A program made the position numbers and the translations under genes. From Trichuris trichiura (Eukaryota; Nematoda; Enoplea; Trichinellida; Trichuridae), in NCBI GenBank assembly GCA_037903355.1, contig JBAJFE010000026.1, positions 4,650,001 to 4,714,000 of the forward strand: 64,000 bases of DNA, written 5' to 3'. The number at the start of each line of letters is the position of its first letter. Within the stretch, counting starts at the first letter, position 1. Under the pieces are notes generated by a model. That model ran no database searches and was not told the DNA's origin. It saw only the letters and a list, made by a program, of their open reading frames with translations. Shown here piece after piece: positions 1-8,912 of this stretch.

Positions 1-83
1 TACTTTGCCTGCTTATCTTGTTACAGTATTACTTAGAGCGTGTGTTGGCGCTTGCGAAGTAAGGGACTGACGCGTACATGACA
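1..83 (+). repeat. 5' LTR (truncated by window start)
   Basis: This matches 1597-1681 of the 3' LTR, with a 2-base TG indel and a few substitutions. About 26 bp of the LTR start should lie just left of the window. Confidence 0.85.
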
Positions 84-124
84 GTGGCGACGAGGGTGAG
101 ATGTCGGCTCAATAAGTTCACGGT

Positions 125-520
125 GTGTTTACTCCCGTGAACTTTCCTATGAATTACGTGAGCCACCTGGAAGGACGTGGCAAATCCCGTGGCTGGGAAG
201 AGTATGCCGAAATATTCGAATTTTATTTTGCGGCAGATGGCATACGATACTCTCAAAAAAAGCTGGCAACATTGTGCAGCGTGTGTGGACAAAAAACGTA
301 CAGCGTTATAAGGTCACTGACTGCGCCTCAAACGCCAGCAAGCATGTCCTTCACGGAGGTAATGAAGTTGCTGCAAGAATATTTTGCCCCGAAGCCGTCA
401 GAAATTTATTGCCGTTCTCAATTCCAACGCCGTTTCCAAGTAAAGGAGGAAGGAATCGCGAATTATGTCGCAGACTCGCCTAACATTGTAATTTTGGGGC
501 GACATTGGAGTCTCGGTTGA
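125..520 (+). pseudogene. gag-like fragment of the gypsy element
   Basis: This 131-codon open frame resembles the capsid region of invertebrate Ty3/gypsy polyproteins. It has a W-x-EYAEIFEFYF block near residue 25, then a KKLATLCSVCGQKTYSVIRSL block and an EVMKLLQEYFAPKPSEI block. The pattern (helical capsid core, then F-x-x-R-x-Q) is typical of these elements. The frame ends at 520 with no nucleocapsid knuckle or protease after it. It sits directly downstream of the primer-binding-site candidate, as gag should. Confidence 0.7.
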
Positions 521-859
521 GAGATCAACTTGTGTGTGGTCTGCCAGACAAAATGTTGCAGAAGCAACTTTTAAGCATCAAGGATCTTACGCTCGCTATC
601 GCTATCGATCAGGCCGTCTCGGCAGAAGCAGCAGTCGCCCAGATCATGGACATGCGAGCAACCGACAGCATCGGGTGAATCATACGATATTAAGCGTCTC
701 GCTGGTAATAGCAAGAGTCAAAGCAACGCGCAGGACAGATGGCATCGCTCGTTGGAAGATATCGACGACGTCGACGCCCTCTGCGCAAATCCAGCAGGCT
801 GTGTCAAGAATCAAGAAAAGACCCGCAAAAGGAATGCGGAGGATCCTGGCCAGAAGCCA

Positions 860-1546
860 AAGGACTATGGTCACGCTTACATGCAAATGTTTTGGCCCAT
901 TTCGTGGGAAAAATTTATTTTTGGTTGTTGACGCGTTCTCTAAATGGTTCGAGGTACGCATTGTTCCGTCGACATCATCACGAGCAGCAATCGAAGTTTT
1001 AAGAGAATTATTCGGAACTCATGGTCTTCCGGACTGCTTAGTCACTGATAACGGCAGCGCATTCAAGTCTAGAATTTTCACGGTTCCTAAGCTCAAACCA
1101 TATCCAGCACCTGACTTCAGCGCCGTTTCATCCCGCTTCAAACGGCCAAGCGGAACGTTTGGTACAAACGGCGAAAGAATTTTTGAAAAAAGACTCGACT
1201 GGAGACTGGAGTGTTCGAATAGCTCGTCTGCTATTAACGCAGCATGCAACATCCTCCGGCAGCAAACGTCAGCCCTGCAGAGCTCCTGATGAACAGGAAA
1301 TTAGTAACGTGTTTGGACCGTCTGAAGCGGTGCAGTCATGGCAACATTCAAGTGGACCGAGGACCTCTACGAAGACAATTTGCAGTTAATAACCCTATGT
1401 TTGCAAGGTTGTATGGCCGAACGCTGAAGTGGATCCGTGCCATTATAACTAAAAGACTCGGCCGCGTTTTGTACTTTGTTCGTACGGAAGACGGGCTGAC
1501 ACTAAAGAGTCATGTGTCTCAACTCTGCTCGCGGAGCGCATCGTAA
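860..1546 (+). pseudogene. Integrase fragment (rve core and C-terminal part), frameshifted
   Basis: Three frames each carry part of a retroviral-type integrase. Around 890-1070 is the catalytic core, with VVDAFSKWFEV (first Asp) and LVTDNGSAFKS (second Asp). Around 1115-1190 another frame continues with a HPASNGQAER-like block and VQTAKEFLKK, where the catalytic Glu region would be. From 1244 a third frame gives VSPAELLMNRKL, typical of the post-core region. At least two frameshifts separate the pieces. The N-terminal zinc-binding HHCC region is absent or unrecognisable, so this is a pseudogene of an ordinary gypsy integrase. Confidence 0.8.
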
Positions 1547-1570
1547 TGCTCAAGCTAAAAGGCGGAGGAA

Positions 1571-1681
1571 TGTTATGTCCGTGCTTACTTATTGTATACT
1601 TTGCCTGCTTATCTCGTTACGGTATTACTTAGAGCGTGTGTGTTGGCGCTTGCGAAGTAAAAGACTGACGCGTACATGACA
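1571..1681 (+). repeat. 3' LTR, 111 bp, TG...CA
   Basis: It begins TGTTATGTCC directly after a purine tract and ends ACATGACA. The 5' LTR ends with the same ACATGACA just before the primer-binding-site candidate, which fixes the boundary. Confidence 0.85.
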
Positions 1682-2142
1682 CATATGAAGTGCATTCCTC
1701 TGCAAACTAACAATTGTTCACCCTGGGGATCAGCAGACTGAGTTGCAGCTCGCTGCAGCAGGGCAGCGCCGCAAGCCTGTCGTACTGCAAGTCGGTAACC
1801 TTTGGAAAAGAACCCGGCAGTAAACATATTTCGAAGTGAATCCGCACAGCTATCGAACCTATCAGAAATCAGGAATTCGATATGTACATATAAATAGAGG
1901 GAGACTTTGATTTATGATAGGCTGGACAGTGGTGGGCATTCACTTCGAAATGCGTATACAGGCGGCCTTCGTTATATGCGGCCTCGTTATCCACGGGGTT
2001 CTTCACAATGCGGTTCGTCTGGCGTGAAATAGTGACGTCATCTTTTACACGCCAGTATAGGAAGTAAAGCCTAGAACAGTCAGTGGTTGCTAGAAGAGTT
2101 TGTGGGGAGACAGTCACAGAATGAGAAGACTTAGGCGCCATC
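1682..2142. other. Intergenic; Tigger-like left end candidate at 1959
   Basis: No gene is supported. A TA dinucleotide (1957-1958) is followed by CAGGCGGCCTTCGTTATATG and then further 'CTCGTTATCC' text. This style is seen in terminal inverted repeats of Tigger/pogo elements, and it lies just upstream of the Tigger transposase remnant. I could not find a convincing matching right end. Confidence 0.35.
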
Positions 2143-2560
2143 GATGAGAAGGTCATGGACATAGTGAATATTTCCAAAGAGTTGGGAGGTGAGGATTTCT
2201 CCTACATGATAGAAGACGATATCAGGAAGCACATAGAAGATTGTGGAGAACCGTTCACCAATTAAAAACTCGAGGAACTGATGCAATCACCTACGGGCAG
2301 CAACGACGACGTTATGGAAGATACGGGCGCTCAAACACTCTCGGATTGGACGCTGCAAAAGTTTGCCAGTATTTTCCGGCAAGCTCAGATCCTAAAGGAT
2401 TTGATTGCTAAATACGATCTATCCATGGAAAGTGGCGTCATGGTTACCACGAAAAATAACGGCTTCGTTAAAGCCGCTACAAGACTTATTTGATCAAGCG
2501 AAGAGAAGGCAGACACAGCTCCCCATAACAATGTTTTTAGATAAAGCTTCGGCAGCTGCG
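2143..2560 (+). pseudogene. Tigger/pogo-type (DDE) transposase C-terminal remnant
   Basis: The frame from 2143 reads DEKVMDIVNISKELGGEDFS, then a helix with EDDIRKHIEDCGEPFTN. This is the pattern of the region after the DDE catalytic domain in Tigger/jerky-like transposases. A TAA at 2263-2265 interrupts it. The same frame then resumes (KLEELMQSPTG...DWTLQKFASIFRQAQ) to 2491. Near 2450 the homologous reading shifts frame to LKPLQDLFDQAKRRQTQLPI and MFLDKA, which matches the usual C-terminal ending (basic, then Q/T, then FF or FLD). One stop and one frameshift make it a pseudogene. The catalytic DDE part is not present. Confidence 0.6.
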
Positions 2561-2874
2561 GAGCCTAACATTTTAAGGCGAGAAGTTTCGCTATCAACAA
2601 GTTCAGGAAATTGTAGGACTGGTCGACCTCCATGGGATCTGCGCCCATCTACAGAAAGTGAGTAAATTGGTTTCTGATGTCCCAAACGTTTCTGCCGTAG
2701 GCGTTTTGCTCTATGTTGATGTGTTCTGTGTGATGTTCACCATTTCTGCTTAACTGCGCCTCTGTATTTTATATTTGCCCTGTTCTGTACTCATCCTGCG
2801 CACTAGTATATAGCTTAGCTCATTAAAGCAAGGTGATTCCCAGGCGTTTAAAGAAAGTGCATCGTACTTTCATC

Positions 2875-2882
2875 CTTTAATG
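2875..2882. repeat. hAT target-site duplication, left copy
   Basis: CTTTAATG, identical to 4435-4442. Confidence 0.92.
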
Positions 2883-3539
2883 CAGTGATTCCCAACCTTT
2901 TCTGCGCCAGGGCTCCCTTTCGAGACGCACATCTCCTCAGGGCCCCCTCCCGTTCTTGCGTGGTTGTGCTCTTCTCTTTTCTCGCCCTAGGTTCTTTCGC
3001 GTTTATTAGAGTACCTGTGACACGCAGTTTACGGAAGATTTTAACAGTGAATTTTGCTGTTGTCTTTTCGATCTGGTGAAAACCGGACAACGAACTTTTA
3101 ATCTGCATTTTAAAACTCTTCAATTTAAAAGTTCGATTTTTGCACTGGTCTGTGCCATATGGAAAAGGCAGTAACGAATCTAAATCTAATTCCTGACACG
3201 TGTGCAGTGTTTTTCAGTCGCGTGGTCTAAGTATTTCAGACGACCTGTAACTGCTCTTCTTTGCCGAGTGAATGAACGTAGGTCAAAAAGGTTCCTTAGT
3301 CATATGGAATTGGTCGAAACTTCTTCCACGCTCAGCTGCCAAACTTTCGTCTTGAAAATGGGTTTGTGTGACAAAAGTTTCCTATTAAGATTTATTGGAT
3401 TTGTAGTCAAGATTTGCAAAGACTACCTCACATGAAGATGGAACGTCTTTATACGGTCTAGCAGTTTTATCATAAGAAAAAAGAGTCGTTTATTCCCATT
3501 GTAAGTCAAAGAAGGTAAGAGCATACAAACGATAGAATC

Positions 3540-3673
3540 TTTCGGAACTCAACTGGTTCCGTCGTCAGCAACAGGGTACAAAACTTGTCGCTAACGATGA
3601 AACTAGATAAGTGCTCCCTTTCGCCCAGGGCTTGTGTCCTATCGCTGACGACGGATCCAGTTGGGTTGTGAAA
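3540..3673. repeat. Hammerhead-core-like inverted pair inside the hAT element
   Basis: The minus motif (3568 to 3540) reads CTGACGA, an arm CGGAAC...GTTCCG, then AAAG. The plus motif at 3645-3673 reads CTGACGA, CGGATCC...GTTGTGAAAGC. The two diverge, with about 76 bp between them. Same family as the units at 11329, 19997, 32941 and 63447. Confidence 0.6.
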
Positions 3674-4035
3674 GCCCTGATCGTTTGGGTACTGCTGCGT
3701 TCTCTTATTTACAACGGGAGTAAACCGCTCTTTTTCTCTTGTGACTAACTGGCACTTAACGCTTCAGTCGCAGTGTATGAAAATGGTTTGTTAGAAACTT
3801 CAACGCGCTTTTACCGCACACGGTCAAATTCTACGTCTGTTTTTTGTTGTACTTGTCGCCTTGTTAACAACAACAGTATTATGCGTTGATCATGCTGGAC
3901 GTCGGTTCTCCGAACTCCGTATTATTGCATTCAAGTTTACTATTTGACTTTAACAAGTAGGAAAAGTTGGCTATGTTGGCAAATCAGTGTGGTGGCTGAA
4001 GCTGGTGCCCTAATACCAATTTTTCCACGTCAGGT

Positions 4036-4357
4036 TCAATATTCGTTATTAAGTCTCCACGCTGCGCTATTTGTAGCCTGTTTCTTTTTTAACCAAAAGA
4101 TCTGTAGCGGCACTGAACCCACGTTCAACCAAATAAGAGGAAGGAAACGGCACGAGGAACTTTTTAACGATCTTCCATAATTCAGGGTAAAGTGTCGCAA
4201 TTTGATGCTGCAACCAGAAATGACTGTAGCCACTCTTAAACTTAGGCTTCAGTTCTTCATTGGCTTGCAACTCAATCAGCTCTTCTTGCACAAATGTCTC
4301 TGCTTCGTTAGCGTCTGAATATGGATCCAAACTCCAGGCTGGTGTTCTCATTTTCAC
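4036..4357 (-). pseudogene. hAT transposase C-terminal dimerisation domain, frameshifted
   Basis: The minus-strand frame from 4357 contains PAWSLDPYSDANEAETFVQE, then FWLQHQIATLYPELWKIVKKFLVPFPSSYLVERGFSAATDLLVKK. The block from the Trp through FPSSYLVERGFSA is the Dimer_Tnp_hAT signature (P-s-S-x-x-x-E-R-x-F-S) of Buster/ZBED5-type hAT transposases. A +1 shift in the A-run after LVKK (near 4090) moves homology into the frame reading NRLQIAQRGDL, so the copy is broken. The N-terminal BED finger and catalytic region are absent. This identifies the surrounding element. Confidence 0.88.
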
Positions 4358-4434
4358 AACCGGGGACCCCCAAGGGCCCCCTTAGCATTCAGGACCCCCT
4401 TGGACTCCCCCAGGGTCCCCGTTGGGAATGACTG

Positions 4435-4442
4435 CTTTAATG
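4435..4442. repeat. hAT target-site duplication, right copy
   Basis: CTTTAATG, identical to 2875-2882. Confidence 0.92.
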
Positions 4443-4909
4443 TATCTAACGGCCTGGACTCTCATGGCTAACCTGATTGGACAAGCGCAGTCTCATTGAT
4501 GTCATTATCGCGTAGCTAGATTCCGTAGTACCACGCTTCGAAGGATCACTAGGTATGATAACCGTTGCGGAAGGAATTCAAGCGGACAGGACGAGATACG
4601 CGGCTAGAATATAAGCTATTTAGTCTTTATCATAGGGTAGCCTATATAACGCGGAATTCAACCTAACGCGGTAAGACGCTCAAAATGCTGGACGAATTAA
4701 CCGCGAATAACGAGGGCCACCTGTACTTCTAAGCTAAGTTGACTTCAAGTCAAGTCGATCAGGTTAAGTTGCATTGTTTCGTCGTTCCTCAGTGTTACCG
4801 CCTATAGAATGACTGTAGCTTTTCTAATCATAATAGCTACTATGCGCTTTAGCAGATCGTAGTTGCTTGTCTGTCGTCTTTTGCATAGTTAAAAGTTTGT
4901 TTCATCACT
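4443..4909. other. Intergenic with Tigger-like inner end sequence
   Basis: There is no gene. Around 4632-4665 the text TATATAACGCGGAATTCAAC resembles 'CTATAACGCGG' terminal motifs of pogo/Tigger MITEs. Around 4730-4770, TAAGTTGACT is shared with the left end of the element at 37418. The left boundary of the element carrying the H2A-transposase frame is therefore probably near 4720, but I cannot fix it. Confidence 0.35.
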
Positions 4910-5434
4910 ATGACCGGACGAGGAAAAGGAGACAAAGTTAAAGGCAAGTCGAAGAGTCGCAGCAGCAGAACTAGTTTACAGTTTCCGGTTGGCCGCGGAA
5001 GAACTGGGTTCGTCGGAGACGAAGAGGATGATACCGAGCTCCAGCCTGATAGTCCGACTCGCGAAGCAGAGTTCGAAGGAGTAGATTTCGAAGATTTCGT
5101 TACAATGGATGATGAGGTGGCCACTTGTCCCGAACCTGACCCAGAAGCAATTTTCCAATCTACACTAGCCGAAGCGGGAATGAGCGTAGAAACAAGTAGC
5201 GCGGAAGACGACACAGAGGACGAAAGTGAAAATGAGACGGAAATGGTACAAAAGCTGAAGGAAAAAGACGTCGGGCGCATGTTAGCGCAGCTGAAGTGTT
5301 TTGCTGCTGAAAAATGCCCAAAGATGCTGATCGCGGTAGCCAGCGCGGAGGCCGCCTTTGCCGCTTATGTTTATAGTAAGAAGAGGCACCAAACTAGAAT
5401 TGACACCTTTTTCAGCAAGCATTGTAGCCCCTAA
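4910..5434 (+). CDS. Histone H2A N-tail fused to Tigger transposase C-terminus
   Basis: This is a 174-codon uninterrupted frame. Residues 1-29 are a histone H2A amino terminus ([20 protein letters not shown], then LQFPVGR), with only a few changes from canonical H2A. The match stops exactly where H2A would continue with IHRLLRKG, so the histone fold is absent. Residues 32-115 are acidic linker ([27 protein letters not shown]). Residues 120-174 ([12 protein letters not shown], then [18 protein letters not shown]) match the extreme C-terminus of Tigger/pogo transposases. The same C-terminal reading and 3' end recur in the element at 37418-38182. The element's right terminal repeat ends at 5627 with TA after it. 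It could be expressed as a chromatin-targeted chimera or be a chance fusion; nothing shows expression. The H2A and transposase assignments are visible in sequence; function is unknown. Confidence 0.6.
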   Translation: MTGRGKGDKVKGKSKSRSSRTSLQFPVGRGRTGFVGDEEDDTELQPDSPTREAEFEGVDFEDFVTMDDEVATCPEPDPEAIFQSTLAEAGMSVETSSAEDDTEDESENETEMVQKLKEKDVGRMLAQLKCFAAEKCPKMLIAVASAEAAFAAYVYSKKRHQTRIDTFFSKHCSP

Positions 5435-5627
5435 AAAGCTTATGCGTGATTTTACAATGTTATTTTTATGCATCTCGCCATTTAATAAACGTCTAATAAA
5501 TGCTGCGCAACAGAATCAAATGCATACAAATGCTAATCTATTCGGCCGAGCCACTTGCACCCACAACCTCCTATGTTGACCAGTTTTCCCCAGTCTGTTC
5601 GGTGGTCAACTTACGGGGGTTCAACTG
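5435..5627 (+). mobile_element. Right end of the Tigger-like element carrying the H2A fusion
   Basis: The sequence after the stop is strongly similar to 37990-38182. It ends in the inverted-repeat text TTACGGGGGTTCAACTG (5611-5627), followed by TA. This is the same 3' terminal repeat as the short element at 37418. Confidence 0.7.
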
Positions 5628-5663
5628 TAGTACGGACAAACTATCTGTTCAACGTTTATTTCG

Positions 5664-5698
5664 CGGAGCTTTGGGGAAACTCCGGTTCCTGTCTTCAG
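5664..5698 (-). repeat. Hammerhead-core-like unit (single, minus strand)
   Basis: On the minus strand it reads CTGAAGA, CAGGAACCGGAGTTTCC, CCAAAGCTCCGCG, then AAATAAACGTTGAAC. Core elements are conserved but the second arm is degenerate. The trailing segment is shared with 6380-6396. Confidence 0.5.
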
Positions 5699-5799
5699 CG
5701 CACAAAAACTGAAAGAGCGAATCCTGGCATGGCACTTTTCAGGACAAGTGCTTTAAACCGCGGGGATCTTGGGACGTTTTAAATGATCTACAAAATCAA

Positions 5800-5947
5800 A
5801 ATAAGAAGAGGGGTAGGAAAGTTAAGAGTAACAGAGAGCAAAGGAGGTTGAAGTTGTTTAAAAGGGGAAGGGTAAAAGAAAAGGAGAGGAAAAGGGGAAA
5901 AGAAAATGGAGGAAGGGGAAAAGAAAAGAAAGAAGAAAAGAGAACAA
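5800..5947 (+). repeat. Long purine-only-like tract (A/G rich)
   Basis: About 150 bases on the plus strand are almost entirely A and G, arranged as GGAA/AAAGG variants without a strict period. It lies between a Tigger end and the Penelope remnant. Open frames over it are low-complexity (Lys/Arg/Glu, or Phe/Pro/Ser on the other strand) and are not accepted as genes. Confidence 0.8.
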
Positions 5948-6192
5948 AAAACAATTGGGGGATTTCTCCAGGCACCGTCGAGCACTGTCCCTGTGCAGGC
6001 GATTCATGTAGCAGGCAGCAGTTTGTGGTCCTGATGGTGTTCGTCCAGGATTCACTGCAATGCCACTGTCCCTGTTGATGTTTGAATTGAATTTTATAAA
6101 AAGTGTGTCTTTTATCTTCCTAATTATAAACTGCCTTTCTTTACACAGCACCTTAGCACGCAGCTGACCCGTGCACTAGGCTGCATGCTGGG

Positions 6193-6413
6193 CTACTGCC
6201 GGCCTCGGATAGCCTGCTCCATAGCATCTCGTGGATCCAGTGTGGGCGGACGTCCACGTGGCATATTAGATGATTCTCCGTTCAGTCGGTTAACTGCATT
6301 CCTGTACTTCGTTAAGGACTTCATGTGCTCCTGGAACCTATGTGCCAACGTATTACATGTTTCCCCAACGTACGGAACGAAATAAACGTTGAACGGGTAG
6401 ATTTTCCATACTA
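6193..6413 (-). pseudogene. GIY-YIG endonuclease remnant of a Penelope-like element
   Basis: The minus-strand frame reads KIYPFNVYFVPYVGETCNTL, then AHRFQEHMKSLTKYRNAVNR. The order VYFVP, YVGET, a hydrophobic-Arg-Phe-x-E-H segment and a later N is the GIY-YIG nuclease pattern as it occurs at the C-terminus of Penelope-like retroelements: GIY about 5 residues before YVG, then Arg, His and Glu. The usual Cys/Gly stretch between the two motifs is deleted. The frame is closed by TAG at 6193-6195 after RDAMEQAIRGRQ. Reverse transcriptase is not recognisable upstream (6414-7090). A stand-alone GIY-YIG gene is less likely, given the dispersed terminal-repeat-like units around it. Confidence 0.6.
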
Positions 6414-7150
6414 TTATGTTAACTCACACACCCGTTAGGAAAAACTTTTTTTCAATGCAATTTACGTAGTCTTGTTAACTACTCTCGCACTTTCGCATTG
6501 TAATTCTGCCCATACTTAATCCTTTGCCTAAACATAGGGCTTATAATTAGGCTTACGCGCACATAAGGGCAAAACAAGACAGTTGCATGCTTGCCAGAAA
6601 AAAATCTACGGTTCTCAGATGGTCAGGGCACAACTGACAAGATCCGAATTGAGAGCCTTTTGACAGGGTACGCTTCCATTGATTTGCGGCTATACTTTTC
6701 AGCCAATCTATTAATTAATGCCTTCCTCTGGATTGCAATTCGCGATTTTCACTTTTCCGTGGGCCATGTTTGAGCATTTGCTTTAGGGCGTGATTATTCA
6801 GACTGGAAAATCAAAAAACATACAAATCATGCGTTCAGAAGGTGCACGCTGAACAGAGGTTACGTCTGCACTTGTGCATAGGCCTGCGGTTTTTTCCTTC
6901 CGCAAGGATTACGTCTGGATGGGACAAAGCACGCACGATTCCATCAGTTTTTGTTTTCGTTAAGCTACGTTTCTGAGATTTCTTTTGCAAAGGGAACACG
7001 TGCACAGAAGTGTTTAGCTACACTTACGCAGAATATATTTTCATACATTTTTTGTAAAAACTGCGGTTTTCAAACTTTTTTCCTTAAAATAACGTTTATG
7101 AAATAAAAGTTAAGTGGCGAAGCCGGGTGGCACACATGGCACACATAGCG
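6414..7150. other. No gene seen; flank of Penelope remnant
   Basis: Six-frame reading gives only short, composition-driven frames. From 7090 the text repeats AAATAAAAGTTAAG-type strings found downstream of the hammerhead-like units. Confidence 0.5.
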
Positions 7151-7180
7151 CTGATGACGGGTCTCGACTGACTCGAAGCT
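7151..7180 (+). repeat. Hammerhead-core-like unit (plus strand)
   Basis: CTGATGACGGGTC...GACTCGAAGC: a CTGATGA box, a GGGTC/GACTC arm pair and CGAAG in place of CGAAA. It is followed at 7190-7215 by AACGTTGATGAAATAAATGTT, resembling the tail of the 5664 unit. Confidence 0.5.
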
Positions 7181-7467
7181 TTGCTGCTTAACGTTGATGA
7201 AATAAATGTTATTTTAAAGGACAGGTTGAAAACGCGCAAAATTTTTACAAGAAACGTTTATTAAAACGCACCCATTATGAAAAAAGAAAACTAAACTCAT
7301 ACTTTTTGTTATAAAAATCTCAATTACAACACGTTTTATACCAGCTGTAAGTGGAGCAGTCAATAGGTGAGCAGCTTACGAGCAGGGATTGCCTCTGCGT
7401 CACGAGCGAAGGGCAGATCTAGGAAATAGATATCGGCAGGCAGGCAACCCCGCGTCACCTAACCGGG

Positions 7468-7578
7468 CGGAAGGGTACAGAATATCTGACTGCTGCACAC
7501 GAGGCCTCGAGCTGTCATCTGACAAGAGAACGGAAGGGTACAGAATATCTGATTGCTGCACACGAGGCCTCGAGCTGT
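7468..7578 (+). repeat. Two 48-bp direct repeats, period 63
   Basis: Copy 1 is 7468-7515 and copy 2 is 7531-7578. They differ at one base (C/T near the middle). Each contains GAGGCCTCGAGC, which is palindromic. The 15-bp spacer is unique. Confidence 0.85.
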
Positions 7579-7603
7579 GCAATGCATAGGCCTCTGTGAC
7601 CAT

Positions 7604-8912
7604 TTTAGCCCTGAAGACGAAACGAGTTAGTTCTGAGAGCTCTGCTTCGATTCTCTTTTTGAATTAAATTTCTACGTTTGACGGAGTCTGCCGTATTTTT
7701 GCATGTCAGAACTGAAAACAGCGCCTGGTATTAATGCCTGATCACTGGATTTCGAAGAACGATCTCCAAATCTACAGAGATCAGATCAGGTAAGTTAATT
7801 CAGCATAAACCTCTAAACTGTACGTTTTGCTTACACACTTCACTTCTAATGTAAGATAAGTTAGCTATGTTTACTAGTATTACTAAACAACTCAATTACT
7901 CACAGTGGTATGCGTACGAGGTTGCACAGTTTTAATGCATTCACATTTAAACATCAAAAGACATTATAACACTGGAATTATACGTGGTTGCTCTTCAAGT
8001 CATACAAGATGGTCTACTGCACTGAGTTGTCATCCAGTTAATGATAGCAATATCAGACGATTCTATCAGCACGCTGAAATACATGGACGTCTTCATCATG
8101 GTAATGGGTCGCTGAGGACATAAGACGTTGTAAACAACTCGTCACAGTGTGATGTCCAACGAGAAAACAATGGTCATGTTACGACCACAAACAGAGGACA
8201 GTACTGTACCGGCATGATCTGTATCAAAGTCACAATTTAAAAAGAAACTACAGAAGAGGATTGCGATTTTATCAGCACAAGCATTGCTGATAACAAACTA
8301 TTAATTCGGCGAAATCAAAGTTGGGAGTGCGAAGTGTCACACTGCTGCAAATAATTCAAATGATAGCAATAAGCGGTAAGTATAGGGCGAACAGGGCAAA
8401 GCTGAACGATATTTTTCAAAGCTTGCTAACGCAAACGAGTCCAAAAAAGCACAGCTTAGTTGGATCAACGGACTCAAAAGCACATCAAAGAGCCTTACAT
8501 CTATGGATAGAGTATTACTCAACAAATAATACAAGGAAAAATGCTTTTGCTCAGGAGACGGTGCACAGTAAACGATATTAAATTTCACTTAACAGGTTCT
8601 GGAAATCTCAAAAGAAAAGGAAAACTGTTCGCAAGAATTTGCTGCACAAAGCAGTTTAGAAATGTAGAACCAAAGACAAATTGGAAAACAAACGAAATAT
8701 TAACAGAGCTTGGATACGAAATGAGGTAAACGGAGTGCTTACGCACATCTCACACGATGCACTTACTATAAAGAACTAGAAACTGACGTTTACCTAACTG
8801 TAACGCATTTGTACATGTATAAATTCAGTCTAGAACAAACAGTACTTGAATGGAATAATTGCTCACGTGGAAAGCGTTTGCACGAGAAAAACAAATTAAA
8901 GCTAATGCTGCC
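7604..8912. other. Intergenic, no supported gene
   Basis: Two short plus-strand frames at 8321-8581 and 8541-8729 show no recognisable motif and overlap in different frames. They are not called. Confidence 0.5.

Larger units (their letters stand above)
1..1681 (+). mobile_element. Internally deleted Ty3/gypsy LTR retrotransposon
   Basis: Two near-identical direct repeats bound the element: bases 1-83 (5' LTR, truncated by the window edge) and 1571-1681 (3' LTR). The complete 3' copy is 111 bp, starts TG and ends CA. A TGG-starting primer-binding-site candidate sits at 85-100, one base after the 5' LTR. A purine tract at 1557-1570 lies directly before the 3' LTR. The interior is only about 1.5 kb: gag-like sequence is followed by integrase sequence, and protease, reverse transcriptase and RNase H are missing. 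Reading frames are broken by shifts and stops. It cannot be autonomous; it could be a deletion derivative mobilised in trans or simply a decayed copy. The outer target duplication cannot be checked because the left edge is cut. Confidence 0.85.
2883..4434 (-). mobile_element. Complete, internally deleted hAT element with 8-bp target duplication
   Basis: The left end CAGTGATTCCCAAC (2883-2896) and the right end GTTGGGAATGACTG (4421-4434) are inverted repeats, matching at 13 of 14 positions. The octamer CTTTAATG flanks both sides exactly (2875-2882 and 4435-4442). Terminal repeats of this form and 8-bp duplications are hallmarks of hAT transposons. The 1,552-bp body keeps only a C-terminal transposase piece on the minus strand (4067-4357). 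Perfect duplications suggest a fairly recent insertion. A hammerhead-like inverted pair is nested at 3540-3673. Confidence 0.92.

Noticed and set aside
2848..3123. 91-codon minus-strand frame
   Set aside because: It spans the hAT terminus and flanking host DNA, so it is a by-product of the element's end.
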